A stretch of 64,000 bases of DNA from Shinella lacus (lineage in GTDB: Bacteria; Pseudomonadota; Alphaproteobacteria; Rhizobiales; Rhizobiaceae). The translations under genes were made by a program, and so were the position numbers. The stretch spans positions 248,001 to 312,000 of the forward strand of contig NZ_WHSB02000007.1 in NCBI RefSeq assembly GCF_010994755.1, given 5' to 3'. Position 1 is the first letter of the stretch; each line of letters starts with the position of its first letter. Under the pieces are notes generated by a model. It was not told where the DNA came from and did not search any database. It saw nothing but the letters and a program-made list of their open reading frames with translations. Below are positions 47,119 through 55,538 of this stretch, one piece after another.

Positions 47119-48432
47119 TTAATTGACGACCGTGACCGACGAGACCTTCTTCTTTTTCTTCTTCTTGCCGCCCTGCACGATCGAGGCGTCCGCCTTCTGC
47201 ACCTTGCGGGTGACCGTGATGAAGTCCGTGCCGTCGCCGGTTTCGGGGCCAAGGCCCGTGTCGGAGATCGACAGCGAGGCGCCTTCGCCCATCAGGCCGG
47301 AAATGCGGTTGCGCATGTCTTCCGGAATGTCGAGGCGGTCGAGGGTTTTCGTCAGCGCGTCAGGGGCGGAAGCGTCGGCCTCGGTGGTGATGCCGAGGCG
47401 TTTCAGCGTGCCCTGCGGCAGCTGGTTGTCCATGCTCACGCCGTACCATTCGGCCTTGCCCTTGTCGGCATCGACTTCGCGGGCGATGAGGAAATGGGTG
47501 CCGAGCGCGATTTCCGGGTTGCGGATGGTGATCGGCTCCTCGATCAGCGGCTTGAATTTCTGGCGCACAAGGATCTGGCCGTTCGGCGGCGTACCCTTGC
47601 CGGCCTTGGCGTAGACGGCAGCGACCAGCTCCGGCGAGATCACGCCGTCTTCCGTCAGGCCCTCGGCGAGCTGGAAGGCGCGGATGGCGGTGACCGTCTG
47701 CTTGCCATGCAGGCCGTCCGGAATGCCGGCGTCATAGCCGAGCGAGGTCAGGAGCCGCTGGAGGTCCACCAGCATTTCACGCTCGCCGCGCCGCGTGACG
47801 AGAATGCGGATCGGGTCCTGTTCGGTCTTCTGCACGATGGGCGTGACGATCTCCGGCTTCGGATCGGTCATCGCCACCTCGACGCTCTTGTCGCCGGCCT
47901 CGATGAGCGACGGGCGCAGGCCCGCTTCCGACAGGAGCGGCGTATCCGGCACGACGACGACGGGCTTGAACAGCGCGGCATGCACGATGCGCTGCGGGGC
48001 AATCTCGCGGTCGGTGATCAGCACATGGCCGCCGCGCCGCGTGACGCTGAACAGCGTCTTGGCAAAATCGTTCGGCAGGCGCACGCAGCCATGCGAGGCG
48101 GGGTAGGAGGGCACGCTGTTGGAGGCGTGCAGCGCGATGCCCGACCAGGTCAGCCGCTGCATGAAGGGCATCGGCGCGCTGTCATAGAGGTTGGAGAAGT
48201 GCGTGCGCTTCTTTTCCAGGATGGAGAAGATGCCGGTCGGAGTCGAATGACCGGCCTTGCCGGTGGAGACGCGCGATGTGGCGACGATGACGCCGCCATC
48301 ATAGATCTTCAGTTCCTGCAGGTCCTTCGACACCATGATCTGAAGGGGACCCTCGAGCGTTCCGCCGAGCGCCGTGGCGCAGCTCAGCATCAGGCCCAAT
48401 ATGCTCATGCCAGTAGCGAGGCGAAACTTCAT
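47119..48432 (-). CDS. L,D-transpeptidase (YkuD) with peptidoglycan-binding domain
   Basis: 437 aa. A signal peptide (about 1-24) is followed by a YkuD domain whose catalytic motif SHGCVRLP puts the nucleophile at Cys116 and the His at 114, with upstream HASNSVPSYPA. A PG_binding_1 domain follows at about 225-290 (LQRLLTSLGYDAGIPDGLHGKQTVTAIRAFQLAEGL). It forms 3-3 cross-links or anchors proteins to peptidoglycan; such enzymes matter for polar growth in Rhizobiaceae. The C-terminus has a run of seven lysines (about 424-430) before VSSVTVVN. ATG 48432 matches the signal peptide start. Confidence 0.88.
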   Translation of the reverse strand: MKFRLATGMSILGLMLSCATALGGTLEGPLQIMVSKDLQELKIYDGGVIVATSRVSTGKAGHSTPTGIFSILEKKRTHFSNLYDSAPMPFMQRLTWSGIALHASNSVPSYPASHGCVRLPNDFAKTLFSVTRRGGHVLITDREIAPQRIVHAALFKPVVVVPDTPLLSEAGLRPSLIEAGDKSVEVAMTDPKPEIVTPIVQKTEQDPIRILVTRRGEREMLVDLQRLLTSLGYDAGIPDGLHGKQTVTAIRAFQLAEGLTEDGVISPELVAAVYAKAGKGTPPNGQILVRQKFKPLIEEPITIRNPEIALGTHFLIAREVDADKGKAEWYGVSMDNQLPQGTLKRLGITTEADASAPDALTKTLDRLDIPEDMRNRISGLMGEGASLSISDTGLGPETGDGTDFITVTRKVQKADASIVQGGKKKKKKKVSSVTVVN

Positions 48433-48562
48433 GTAACCCATCCGTACGCAATACAAACCGAAGGGGAGCTTAGTGCATCCAGTTTAAAGAAGGCTTGATG
48501 CAGCTGGCGATCCCCCGATCTGTGCCAACCCGATGCAATGCAGAACGCTGGTTCTTCGGGAT

Positions 48563-49909
48563 TTATTCAGTGGGGGTGTCGGTTTTCCCGGCCGATTTGA
48601 AGGTCAACTTTTCGTGAAAGCGTTCGGGGCCGGATTTGCCGAACGTATAGCCGGTTTCGACGCTCGCCTTGCCGAACTTGTCGCGCAGCGTGTTCATCGC
48701 GGCTTCCGCCGCAGCACGGCGGCTCGCGGCCGGATCGACGAGATCCGGCGGGTCGGCGCGGCCGGGATCGGCAAGCTCGGTGACGCCGATGCCGATCAGC
48801 CGGTACTTCGTGCCGTCCACTTCCTTGCGCAGCAAGTCGAGGCCGGTGCGAAAAATCCGGTCGGCGAGCATGGTCGGGTCTTCGAGCTTGCGGTTGCGCG
48901 TGCGGCCCTTGAAGTCGGCGGTCTTCAGTTTGAGCACGACCGTATAGCCGGCAATGCCGGATTTCCGAAGCCGCGAGGCGACCTTTTCGCTCAGGCGGCG
49001 CAGATGCGTGACCAGTTCGTCGTAACCCGCAATATCGTCGAAGAAGGTGGTCTCGGCCGAAACGCTCTTGGCGGCGTCGTTCGGATGCACCTCGCGGTCG
49101 TCCTGTCCGCGCGACAGGTTGAAGAGACGCTTGCCCATGACGCCATAGCGGCGCATCAGGTCGGTTTTCTCCATGGTCTGGAGCTGGCCGACGGTGCGGA
49201 TGCCGTCGCGCTCCAGCGTCTCCGCAAAGGCCTTGCCGACGCCCCAGATCAGGCGAACGGACTTGTCCCGCAGGAAATCCAGCGCCTCCGCTTCGCCGAT
49301 GACGGAAAAGCCGCGCGGCTTGCGCATGTCCGACGCGACCTTGGCGAGGAACTTGCAGTAGGAGAGGCCGGTCGAGATGGTGATGCCGATCTCCTTCTCG
49401 ACGCGCTCGGCAAAGCGCGCGAGCACGCGGGCTGGCGGATCGTGGTGCAGGCGCTCCGTGCCGCGCAATTCCAGGAAGGCCTCGTCGATGGAGAGCGGCT
49501 GCACGAGCGGCGTCAGCTCCTGCATCATGGTGCGCACCTCGCGCCCGACCCGCACATATTTCTCCATGTTCGGGCTGATGACGACGGCGTTGGGGCAGGC
49601 CTCCAGCGCCTTGAACATCGGCATGGCCGAGCGCACGCCATGGATGCGCGCGACGTAGCAGGCCGTGGAGACGACGCCGCGTTTTCCGCCGCCGATGATC
49701 ACCGGCTTGTCGGCGAGTTCCGGATTGTCGCGTTTCTCGATCGAGGCATAGAAGGCGTCGCAGTCGATATGGGCGAGCGTCAGGTCGTAAAGTTCGTCAT
49801 GATAGACGAGGCGAGGGCTGCCGCAGGCGCGGCAACGGCGCAGATCGGCCGGCTGCCCGGAAAGGCAGTCACGACAGAAGCCCGGAAAACGCTGTGCGGC
49901 GGTGCTCAT
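48563..49909 (-). CDS. dinB: DNA polymerase IV with N-terminal zinc-finger-like extension
   Basis: A 448-aa Y-family polymerase for translesion synthesis. Catalytic acidic residues are in [12 protein letters not shown] (Asp49, Asp51) and SIDEAFLEL. The little-finger domain and a C-terminal tail follow. Before the palm is a 40-residue extension with CRDC and CRAC (Cys12, 15, 26, 29), probably binding zinc, which E. coli DinB lacks. A LexA box lies 6-20 bases before ATG 49909. No Shine-Dalgarno is seen, and ATG 49939 in the same frame is an alternative, so the start is uncertain; a leaderless or very short-leader mRNA is possible. Confidence 0.92.
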   Translation of the reverse strand: MSTAAQRFPGFCRDCLSGQPADLRRCRACGSPRLVYHDELYDLTLAHIDCDAFYASIEKRDNPELADKPVIIGGGKRGVVSTACYVARIHGVRSAMPMFKALEACPNAVVISPNMEKYVRVGREVRTMMQELTPLVQPLSIDEAFLELRGTERLHHDPPARVLARFAERVEKEIGITISTGLSYCKFLAKVASDMRKPRGFSVIGEAEALDFLRDKSVRLIWGVGKAFAETLERDGIRTVGQLQTMEKTDLMRRYGVMGKRLFNLSRGQDDREVHPNDAAKSVSAETTFFDDIAGYDELVTHLRRLSEKVASRLRKSGIAGYTVVLKLKTADFKGRTRNRKLEDPTMLADRIFRTGLDLLRKEVDGTKYRLIGIGVTELADPGRADPPDLVDPAASRRAAAEAAMNTLRDKFGKASVETGYTFGKSGPERFHEKLTFKSAGKTDTPTE

Positions 49910-49914
49910 GAATG

Positions 49915-49929
49915 GAACAAATATTGAAC
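49915..49929 (-). promoter_or_regulatory. LexA (SOS) box of dinB
   Basis: GAAC-AAATATT-GAAC on the plus strand (GTTC-N7-GTTC in the dinB direction), an exact fit to the alphaproteobacterial LexA consensus. A TTGAGA with 17-base spacing to TAATGT lies just upstream on the minus strand, putting the box at about the transcription start. Confidence 0.8.
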
Positions 49930-50034
49930 ATCGCGACATTAATGCTTAAGTTGGCGAGTCTCAAGAGGAACCGGGGCTGAAAGCATGACGACGCACAGGC
50001 TGGACGCGCGGTGTCGCACACCCGGTTTATTCCC

Positions 50035-50334
50035 TCAGAAATCGGTTTCGCCATATGGTCCGGAGAGGATCGCATGGGCGCGCACGACCGTCTCCGGCGT
50101 GATGCCCGTCGCCGCGCTGAAGTCGAGCAGCGTCGGCTCGTGTCCCATCAGGAAGTCGACGAGGCCGGCGAGAAAGCCGGGATCGTTGATGGCGTTGCGC
50201 ACTTCCGTGGGCGCGACGCCAGTCAGCGCGAGGAAACGCGAGAGCAATTCCGGCTCGCCGGCGATCCAGCCGAGGATGGCGACAGCGGTTGCTTCCGCCT
50301 CCGCCGTCGCGGGTGTATCTTTTTGGCTTTTCAT
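50035..50334 (-). CDS. DUF3572 family protein
   Basis: A 99-aa small helical protein. Core motif AVAILGWIAGEPELLSRFLALTGVAPTEVRNAI and LDFLMGHEPTLLDFS-type segment (here VDFLMGHEPTLLDFSAATG) are typical of DUF3572. Function is unknown. It is widespread in Rhizobiales and usually lies next to divK, as here, divergently oriented with 141 bases between. Confidence 0.85.
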   Translation of the reverse strand: MKSQKDTPATAEAEATAVAILGWIAGEPELLSRFLALTGVAPTEVRNAINDPGFLAGLVDFLMGHEPTLLDFSAATGITPETVVRAHAILSGPYGETDF

Positions 50335-50475
50335 CGTTTTTCCTCGGGAAATTTACCTTTTAATCAACCAAGTGCCGCTAACGTGGCTGCGGTCAGGCTG
50401 GGTGATTTCGGCTTTGCCGCAACTTATCGATCTTCCGGAGGGTTGCAAGGCCGGTGAGAGGAACAGGGACGCACA

Positions 50476-50847
50476 ATGCCCAAGCAAGTGATGATTGTCG
50501 AGGACAACGAGCTGAACATGAAGCTCTTCCGGGACCTCATCGAGGCGTCCGGCTACACCACCATCCAGACCAGGAATGGCATGGAAGCCCTTGATCTCGC
50601 GCGCAAATACCGCCCGGACCTGATCCTGATGGACATCCAGCTTCCGGAGGTTTCGGGCCTCGAAGTCACCAAGTGGCTGAAGGAGGACGACGAGCTGCAT
50701 GTCATCCCCGTGATTGCCGTCACCGCCTTCGCGATGAAGGGTGACGAGGAGCGCATCCGGCAGGGCGGATGCGAGGCTTACGTCTCGAAACCCATCTCCG
50801 TTCCGAAATTCATCGAAACCATCAAGACCTATCTCGGCGACGCATGA
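50476..50847 (+). CDS. divK: Single-domain response regulator DivK
   Basis: A 123-aa stand-alone receiver. Acidic pocket residues are in MIVEDNE (Glu9, Asp10), the phosphoacceptor is Asp53 (LILMDIQLP), and Thr/Lys switch residues are in [12 protein letters not shown] and YVSKPI. DivK tells the CckA/CtrA pathway about DivJ/PleC activity and so links polarity to the cell cycle. It is followed by pleD after 16 bases, the conserved alphaproteobacterial pair. Confidence 0.96.
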   Translation: MPKQVMIVEDNELNMKLFRDLIEASGYTTIQTRNGMEALDLARKYRPDLILMDIQLPEVSGLEVTKWLKEDDELHVIPVIAVTAFAMKGDEERIRQGGCEAYVSKPISVPKFIETIKTYLGDA

Positions 50848-50863
50848 GGTAGAGACCAGGGCC

Positions 50864-52231
50864 ATGACAGCACGCATCCTCGTCGTCGATGACATTCCGG
50901 CCAACGTGAAGCTGCTCGAAGCGCGGCTGCTCGCGGAATATTTCGACGTGCTGACGGCCGATAATGGTTACGAAGCGCTGTCGATCTGCGAGCGGACCCA
51001 GGTCGATCTCATCCTGCTCGACATCATGATGCCCGGCATCGACGGGTTCGAGGTCTGCGAGCGGCTGAAGGCCAATCCGCGCACGTCGCATATTCCGGTC
51101 GTCATGGTAACCGCGCTCGACCAGCCGTCGGACCGCGTGCGCGGCCTGAAGGCCGGCGCCGACGATTTCCTGACCAAGCCGGTCAACGACCTCCAGCTCA
51201 TGTCGCGGGTGAAGAGCCTGGTGCGGCTGAAGACGCTGACGGACGAGCTGCGCATGCGCGCGGCGACCGCCCGCGCCATCTCCATGGAGGAGGGGCTGGA
51301 TAACGTCATGGGCGACGAGGCGGGCGACGTGCTGCTCGTCGATAGCCGCGCGAGCTCGCAGGAGCGAATTTCGCGTGCGCTGAAACCGATCGCCGACGTC
51401 ACCTGCACGTCCGATCCGCAGGCGGCCCTCTTCCAGGCGGCCGAGAGCAATTATGAGCTGGTGATCGTCAACGCCAATTTCGACGATTACGATCCGCTGC
51501 GGCTCTGCTCGCAGCTTCGCTCGCTGGAGCGCACGCGCTTCCTGCCGCTGCTGCTGATCGCCGAGCAGGGCCATGACGACCTGATCGTGCGCGCGCTCGA
51601 TCTCGGCGTGACGGATTACCTGATGCGGCCGATCGATCCGAACGAGCTGATCGCCCGCAGCCTCACCCAGATCCGCCGCAAGCGCTGCAACGACCGCCTG
51701 CGCGCCAGTGTGCGCCAGACGATCGAGCTGGCCGTGACGGATGGCCTCACGGGTCTGCACAACCGCCGCTACCTCGACAATCACATGAAGCTGCTGATCG
51801 ACCGCGCTACGGCGCGCGGCCGCCCGCTTTCGGTCTGCATCACCGATATCGACCGCTTCAAGCTCGTCAACGATACCTACGGCCACGATGCCGGCGATGC
51901 CGTGCTGCGCGAATTCGCCAACCGCGTCCGTTCCGCCGTGCGCGGCGCCGATCTCGCCTGCCGTTACGGTGGGGAGGAGTTCGTTCTCGTGATGCCCGAC
52001 ACGTCGGCCGACATGGCGGCGGGTGTGGCGGAGCGTCTTCGCACGATCGTCGAGCGTGAGCCCTTCCGCATTCCCGGCACCGATGTCTTCCTGCCGATCA
52101 CCGCCTCGCTCGGCCTCGCCTCCGCGCTGCCTTCGGGCGACAGCCCGGAAACATTGCTGAAACGCGCCGATGCCGCGCTCTACGAGGCCAAACGCTCCGG
52201 ACGGAATCGCGTCGTGGCTGCCGCCGCCTGA
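50864..52231 (+). CDS. pleD: Diguanylate cyclase response regulator PleD
   Basis: 455 aa with a first receiver (phosphoacceptor Asp53 in LILLDIMMPG), a second degenerate receiver (about 150-275), and a GGDEF domain. The active-site motif is GGEEF (about 369-373), and the inhibitory c-di-GMP site RGAD lies five residues before it (about 360-363), so product inhibition is expected. It makes c-di-GMP at the cell pole during the motile-to-stationary transition in Caulobacter. ATG 50864 follows AGAGACCAGG. Confidence 0.96.
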   Translation: MTARILVVDDIPANVKLLEARLLAEYFDVLTADNGYEALSICERTQVDLILLDIMMPGIDGFEVCERLKANPRTSHIPVVMVTALDQPSDRVRGLKAGADDFLTKPVNDLQLMSRVKSLVRLKTLTDELRMRAATARAISMEEGLDNVMGDEAGDVLLVDSRASSQERISRALKPIADVTCTSDPQAALFQAAESNYELVIVNANFDDYDPLRLCSQLRSLERTRFLPLLLIAEQGHDDLIVRALDLGVTDYLMRPIDPNELIARSLTQIRRKRCNDRLRASVRQTIELAVTDGLTGLHNRRYLDNHMKLLIDRATARGRPLSVCITDIDRFKLVNDTYGHDAGDAVLREFANRVRSAVRGADLACRYGGEEFVLVMPDTSADMAAGVAERLRTIVEREPFRIPGTDVFLPITASLGLASALPSGDSPETLLKRADAALYEAKRSGRNRVVAAAA

Positions 52232-52710
52232 TTCGGGTGGTTCGCCGGCTGTTGGCGGTAGGTTGTCCACAGGCCAGATTGCACTTTGGCTATTTGGCTT
52301 GAAGTCCGGGCGGTTCCCGCACGCGGCCGGAAGACGGATTTCGGACCCTTGCGGCTCATGCCCGCGGCGAAATTTCGCTATAAATCCTACTATTTATTTT
52401 TGGCCAGCCTTATCAACGGGTTGTGCTGACTGCAATCTACCCGTGTGGCTTCGCGGCATTTTATCAGGGTTGTGGGTGGTTCGCGCTATGGTTGACGTAA
52501 CGTGGACCCGCCGTTGTTGTGATCCATAACGTAACTGGAACCCAATGAGACAAGCGTCGGCGCCGCGGTTAACTATGAGACAAGGAGCGGCGAGGGGAGC
52601 GTTAAGAATTCGTTGATTTTTTTTCTTTTTCGCGCGATGTTCAACTCATGGGCGGCAAACAAGCCCGCACAACCGGTTACCCCATGATGCTAGGTCCGCC
52701 GCATCTCCTG
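52232..52710. other. Intergenic region downstream of pleD
   Basis: 479 bases without a supportable gene. Visible items are: a 10-base direct repeat ATGAGACAAG at 52545 and 52575 (30-base period); TTAACTAT at 52569, one mismatch from the CtrA half-site TTAACCAT; TTAA-N7-TTGA at 52602-52616, one mismatch from the CtrA site TTAA-N7-TTAA; a T-rich run 52616-52630; and CCCCATGAT at 52680-52688, resembling an RpoH -10. These may belong to the promoter of the sRNA that follows. Each alone is weak. Confidence 0.35.
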
Positions 52711-52819
52711 GGTCGTGGGGTCGGTCGGCTGGTTACGACACAAACGGAATCCTCGTGCCGTCGTCGTATCTGGCCGACCCCCGTTCAGCGCCGCTCCCGT
52801 CAAGGGAGCGGCGTTTTTG
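52711..52819 (+). ncRNA. ecpR1: Two-hairpin small RNA, EcpR1 candidate
   Basis: A stem GGGGTCGGTC (52717-52726) / GGCCGACCCC (52772-52781), 10 bp with one G-U, encloses an ACGAC/GTCGT inner stem and a loop with unpaired CGGAATCCTCG, which includes a UCCUC anti-ribosome-site motif. It is followed by an intrinsic terminator: GCCGCTCCC (52790-52798), GTCAA loop, GGGAGCGGC (52804-52812), then GTTTTT. From memory, EcpR1 of Sinorhizobium meliloti is an about 100-base trans-acting sRNA downstream of divK-pleD that lowers dnaA and gcrA expression. Location, length and architecture agree. The 5' end is approximate. Confidence 0.65.
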
Positions 52820-52856
52820 ATTCGCGAATCTCTGAAGAGTTTGCAGCGACCCGGCC

Positions 52857-52895
52857 CAAAAGGAAAGGCGCCGGACGTTTCCGCCCAGCGCCTTT
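52857..52895 (-). terminator. Intrinsic terminator of rpmG
   Basis: In the rpmG direction, AAAGGCGC pairs with GCGCCTTT (plus-strand 52864-52871 and 52888-52895), followed by CCTTTT. It lies 24 bases after the rpmG stop and faces the sRNA terminator from the other side. Confidence 0.75.
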
Positions 52896-52918
52896 GCGAA
52901 CCGAAAGGGTTGCCAAGA

Positions 52919-53086
52919 TTACTTGATCTTGGTTTCCTTGAATTCGACGTGCTTCTTGACGACCGGATCGTACTTCGTCTTGGTCATCTTGTCGGTCATC
53001 GTACGGCTGTTCTTCGTCGTTACGTAGAAGAAACCGGTGTCGGCCGTCGACAGCAGCTTGATCTTGATGGTGGTAGCCTTGGCCAT
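52919..53086 (-). CDS. rpmG: 50S ribosomal protein L33
   Basis: A 55-aa protein beginning [20 protein letters not shown] and ending [10 protein letters not shown], complete for L33. It has the core [21 protein letters not shown]. The cysteine pairs of zinc-binding L33 forms are absent, so this is the C-minus type. AGGCAGGA precedes the ATG at 53086. A strong hairpin lies immediately upstream (53104-53143). Confidence 0.96.
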   Translation of the reverse strand: MAKATTIKIKLLSTADTGFFYVTTKNSRTMTDKMTKTKYDPVVKKHVEFKETKIK

Positions 53087-53103
53087 GGTCGTCCTGCCTT
53101 TAT

Positions 53104-53143
53104 GAAAAACGAAGCCGCGGACAGCCAGTCTGCTCCACGGCTT
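53104..53143 (-). terminator. Strong hairpin with U-run between the MFS gene and rpmG
   Basis: On the minus strand AAGCCGTGGA pairs with TCCGCGGCTT (plus-strand 53134-53143 and 53112-53121, one G-U), extended by CAG/CTG, then CGTTTTTC. It ends the MFS-side transcript or acts as an attenuator in the rpmG leader, since only 17 bases remain between the U-run and the rpmG start. Confidence 0.65.
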
Positions 53144-53179
53144 AAATCTGGGCGGAAACTACAAATCGCGCCCGAAAAG

Positions 53180-54364
53180 TCAAGCCCGTTTCGGTCGGAA
53201 AACGATCCGGGCCAGTGAAAGTACCAGGTAAAAGCCGAAGAAGGACACGATCGCCCAGGCAAAACCGTCATTGCCGGAGACGTCCATCGCCGCACCGATC
53301 GCCTGCGGACCCACCACCGTGCCGACCGCATAACAGAAGATGAAGGCGGCATTGGCGGCCGCGAGGTCTGCACCGACGAGTCGCGAGCCGAGATGGCTGA
53401 GGCCGACCGTATAGAGGCCGGCGACGCAGCCGCCCCACACCAGCAGCACCACGGCCATCAGCACCCAGTTCTGCGACACCAGCGGCAGCGAGAGCGCACC
53501 GACGAGGCCGATGACGGCCATGATCGTCAAGAGGCTCCTGCGGTCCTTCATGCGGTCGGAGAGCATGCCAAGCGGGATCTGGAAGGCCATGTTGCCGATG
53601 CCCATGACGGTGAGCAGCAGCGCCGCCTGCGGCTCGCTGAAGCCGGCACGGGTGGCGTAGATCGGGAAGAGCGAAAGACCGCCCACTTCCACCGCGCCAA
53701 AAATGAAGACCGCGGCCGTCGCCGTCGGCACGAGTAGCACGTAGCGCATGAAATGCAGTTCCGGCTTCTCGTCGATGATCGGGCTTTCGGCACGCGCGAT
53801 GTAGATCGGGATCGCCGCAAGCAGGATGATCGCGGCGCCGACCGCAAACGGAAGCACGCCGTCGCTGCCGAGGATGGAGAAGAGCAGGGGGCCGGTGGCG
53901 AAGCCAAGCGACAGCACGGTCGCGTAGATGCCGAGCACCAGGCCGCGCCGGCGGGGCGGGGCTGCGGCGTTGATCCAGAATTCCGAGAGGATGAAGAGCG
54001 TGGTGATCGCGCCGTGGAAGACCAGGCGCAACGGGAACCACAGCCAGAAATTCTCGATGTAATAGAAGCCGAGGCCGCTGATCGCGGAAAGCAGGATGGC
54101 AAGTAGCATCGTCGTCGACGTGCCCCAGGCATGGGCAAGCCGGGTGGTGAAGGGCGCTGCGGCCATGGCGGCGACACCGGCCATGGCGGAGTTGATGCCG
54201 ATCATCGTGGAGGAGATGCCGCGCTTCTCCATGATGATGGAGAGCAGCGGCAGGCCAAGGCCTATGGCGATGCCGACTGCGGAAATGGCGGCGACGGCTG
54301 CAATGAGAGACCTCCAGTGGATGCTCTCCACCGGGCCGGAGGTGCCGGATTGCGGCTGCGTCAT
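53180..54364 (-). CDS. Major facilitator superfamily transporter
   Basis: 394 aa with about 12 transmembrane helices. The loop after helix 2 has FTTRLAHAWGTS, helix 4 region FHGAITTLFILSEFWINAAAPPRRRGLVLGIYAT, and a mid-protein MLSDRMKDRRSLL motif (MFS motif A). The pattern resembles the YcaD/UMF-type sugar-phosphate or drug-related group, but the substrate is not predictable. ATG 54364 has GAGGATC upstream. It is last of the minus-strand run topA-rnr-DUF983-NUDIX-MFS, 13 bases after the NUDIX stop. Confidence 0.88.
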   Translation of the reverse strand: MTQPQSGTSGPVESIHWRSLIAAVAAISAVGIAIGLGLPLLSIIMEKRGISSTMIGINSAMAGVAAMAAAPFTTRLAHAWGTSTTMLLAILLSAISGLGFYYIENFWLWFPLRLVFHGAITTLFILSEFWINAAAPPRRRGLVLGIYATVLSLGFATGPLLFSILGSDGVLPFAVGAAIILLAAIPIYIARAESPIIDEKPELHFMRYVLLVPTATAAVFIFGAVEVGGLSLFPIYATRAGFSEPQAALLLTVMGIGNMAFQIPLGMLSDRMKDRRSLLTIMAVIGLVGALSLPLVSQNWVLMAVVLLVWGGCVAGLYTVGLSHLGSRLVGADLAAANAAFIFCYAVGTVVGPQAIGAAMDVSGNDGFAWAIVSFFGFYLVLSLARIVFRPKRA

Positions 54365-54377
54365 ATGCGATCGATCC

Positions 54378-55040
54378 TCAAAGAATATCCCGTAGGTGAC
54401 GCCCGCGCTGGGCGTAGAACAGCGGCGCGGGCCTTCCGAAGGGCAGAGACTTGTCTTCCTGAATGCTTTTTTTAAGCTCTTCAAGGATCAATACGGTTAT
54501 GTCGGGCATGTCGATGCCCTTGTGGTCAAAAATATCTACCCAGCGCAGGTCTTCCAGCTCATGGCTGGCCTTGGCGCCGGCCGGATCGACGTTCGCCTCG
54601 TCGGCAAAGAGCGTGAAGAAGCGTGTGTCGAAGCGCCGCACCATGCCGGCGGGCGTGATGGCGCGGGCGAGAAAGCGCAGGTGAGAGAGGTCCGGCCGGA
54701 AGGGAAGCGCGCCTTCCGCAGGCTCGGCGAGCGGTGCGCCGACCGGAATGCCGGCCTCCTCGTAGAGCTCGCGGACCGCCGCGACGCCGAGCGCGCGCAG
54801 CCGCGAATTGGAACAGCGCGTGCCGGCCTTCAGCGCAAGCCGCTCGTTGGCGAGCGGGTTCAGCGGGTTGGCGATGGAGACCAGGCGATCACCGGCGTCG
54901 CGCCGGCCGCCGGGGAAGACGTAGACGTCAGGCATGAAGACATGTTTGCTGCTGCGTCGGCCGACGAGCACGCGCACGCCGGCCCCCGACCGGTCGAGAA
55001 GCAGGATCGAGGCTGCATCGACAGGCCGGACAGATGTCAT
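54378..55040 (-). CDS. NUDIX hydrolase
   Basis: 220 aa. The NUDIX box is split by an insertion: FPGGRRDAGD near residues 43-52 and REL-YEEAGIPVG at about 88-99, the arrangement seen in the NUDT19/CoA-diphosphatase-like group. It hydrolyses a nucleoside diphosphate linked to another moiety; the substrate is unknown. The start overlaps the DUF983 stop by four bases (ATGA), so the two are translationally coupled. Confidence 0.87.
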   Translation of the reverse strand: MTSVRPVDAASILLLDRSGAGVRVLVGRRSSKHVFMPDVYVFPGGRRDAGDRLVSIANPLNPLANERLALKAGTRCSNSRLRALGVAAVRELYEEAGIPVGAPLAEPAEGALPFRPDLSHLRFLARAITPAGMVRRFDTRFFTLFADEANVDPAGAKASHELEDLRWVDIFDHKGIDMPDITVLILEELKKSIQEDKSLPFGRPAPLFYAQRGRHLRDIL

Positions 55041-55504
55041 GCCGTCCGGTCGCCATAGGCTGGAGCGGCCTCCGTCTCGGCGGGCTTGTCGTTGAAGCCG
55101 TGCATCTTCAGCGCCCATTGCAGGCCGATTGTGCCGCCCTTGATGGGCTGCATCATGAGAAGCGCCAGGATGAGGGTGATCGGCGTCCAGATGGCGAGAT
55201 GCTGCCAGGTGGAGAGCGGCCAGACGAGGTCCGTCATCATGTAGCCGCCGACGACGATATGGCCGACGATGGTGATGACGAGATAGGGCGGCAGGTCGTC
55301 GGCACGCTGGTGCGTATAGTCCTCGCCGCAGGCCGCACAGTTGTCGACCGGCTTCAGGAACGAGCGGAAAAGGCGGCCGGTGCCGCAGGCCGGGCAGCGG
55401 TTCAGCATGCCGCGCTTGATGGCGCGGCCGAGCGGGCGCTCCGCCGGTGCGGTGCTCGCGGTGTCGCCGAATTGCAGCGTGCTGCTGGTCTCGTTCGCCT
55501 GCAT
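55037..55504 (-). CDS. DUF983 family zinc-ribbon membrane protein
   Basis: 155 aa. An N-terminal zinc ribbon has CPACGTG and CAACGED (about 38-44 and 57-63), followed by two transmembrane helices (about 78-98 and 108-128). This is the standard DUF983 layout. Function is unknown. It is commonly encoded beside rnr and a NUDIX gene in rhizobia, as here. rnr ends 34 bases upstream. Confidence 0.88.
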   Translation of the reverse strand: MQANETSSTLQFGDTASTAPAERPLGRAIKRGMLNRCPACGTGRLFRSFLKPVDNCAACGEDYTHQRADDLPPYLVITIVGHIVVGGYMMTDLVWPLSTWQHLAIWTPITLILALLMMQPIKGGTIGLQWALKMHGFNDKPAETEAAPAYGDRTA

Positions 55505-55538
55505 GGTTCAGTCCTTCCTGCCGGCGGTCTTCACCGGC

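Noticed and set aside
52545-52616. CtrA-like sites (TTAACTAT and TTAA-N7-TTGA) and ATGAGACAAG direct repeat
   Set aside because: Each CtrA match has a mismatch and the region is AT-rich enough for chance; noted only as context for the sRNA, not called as operators.
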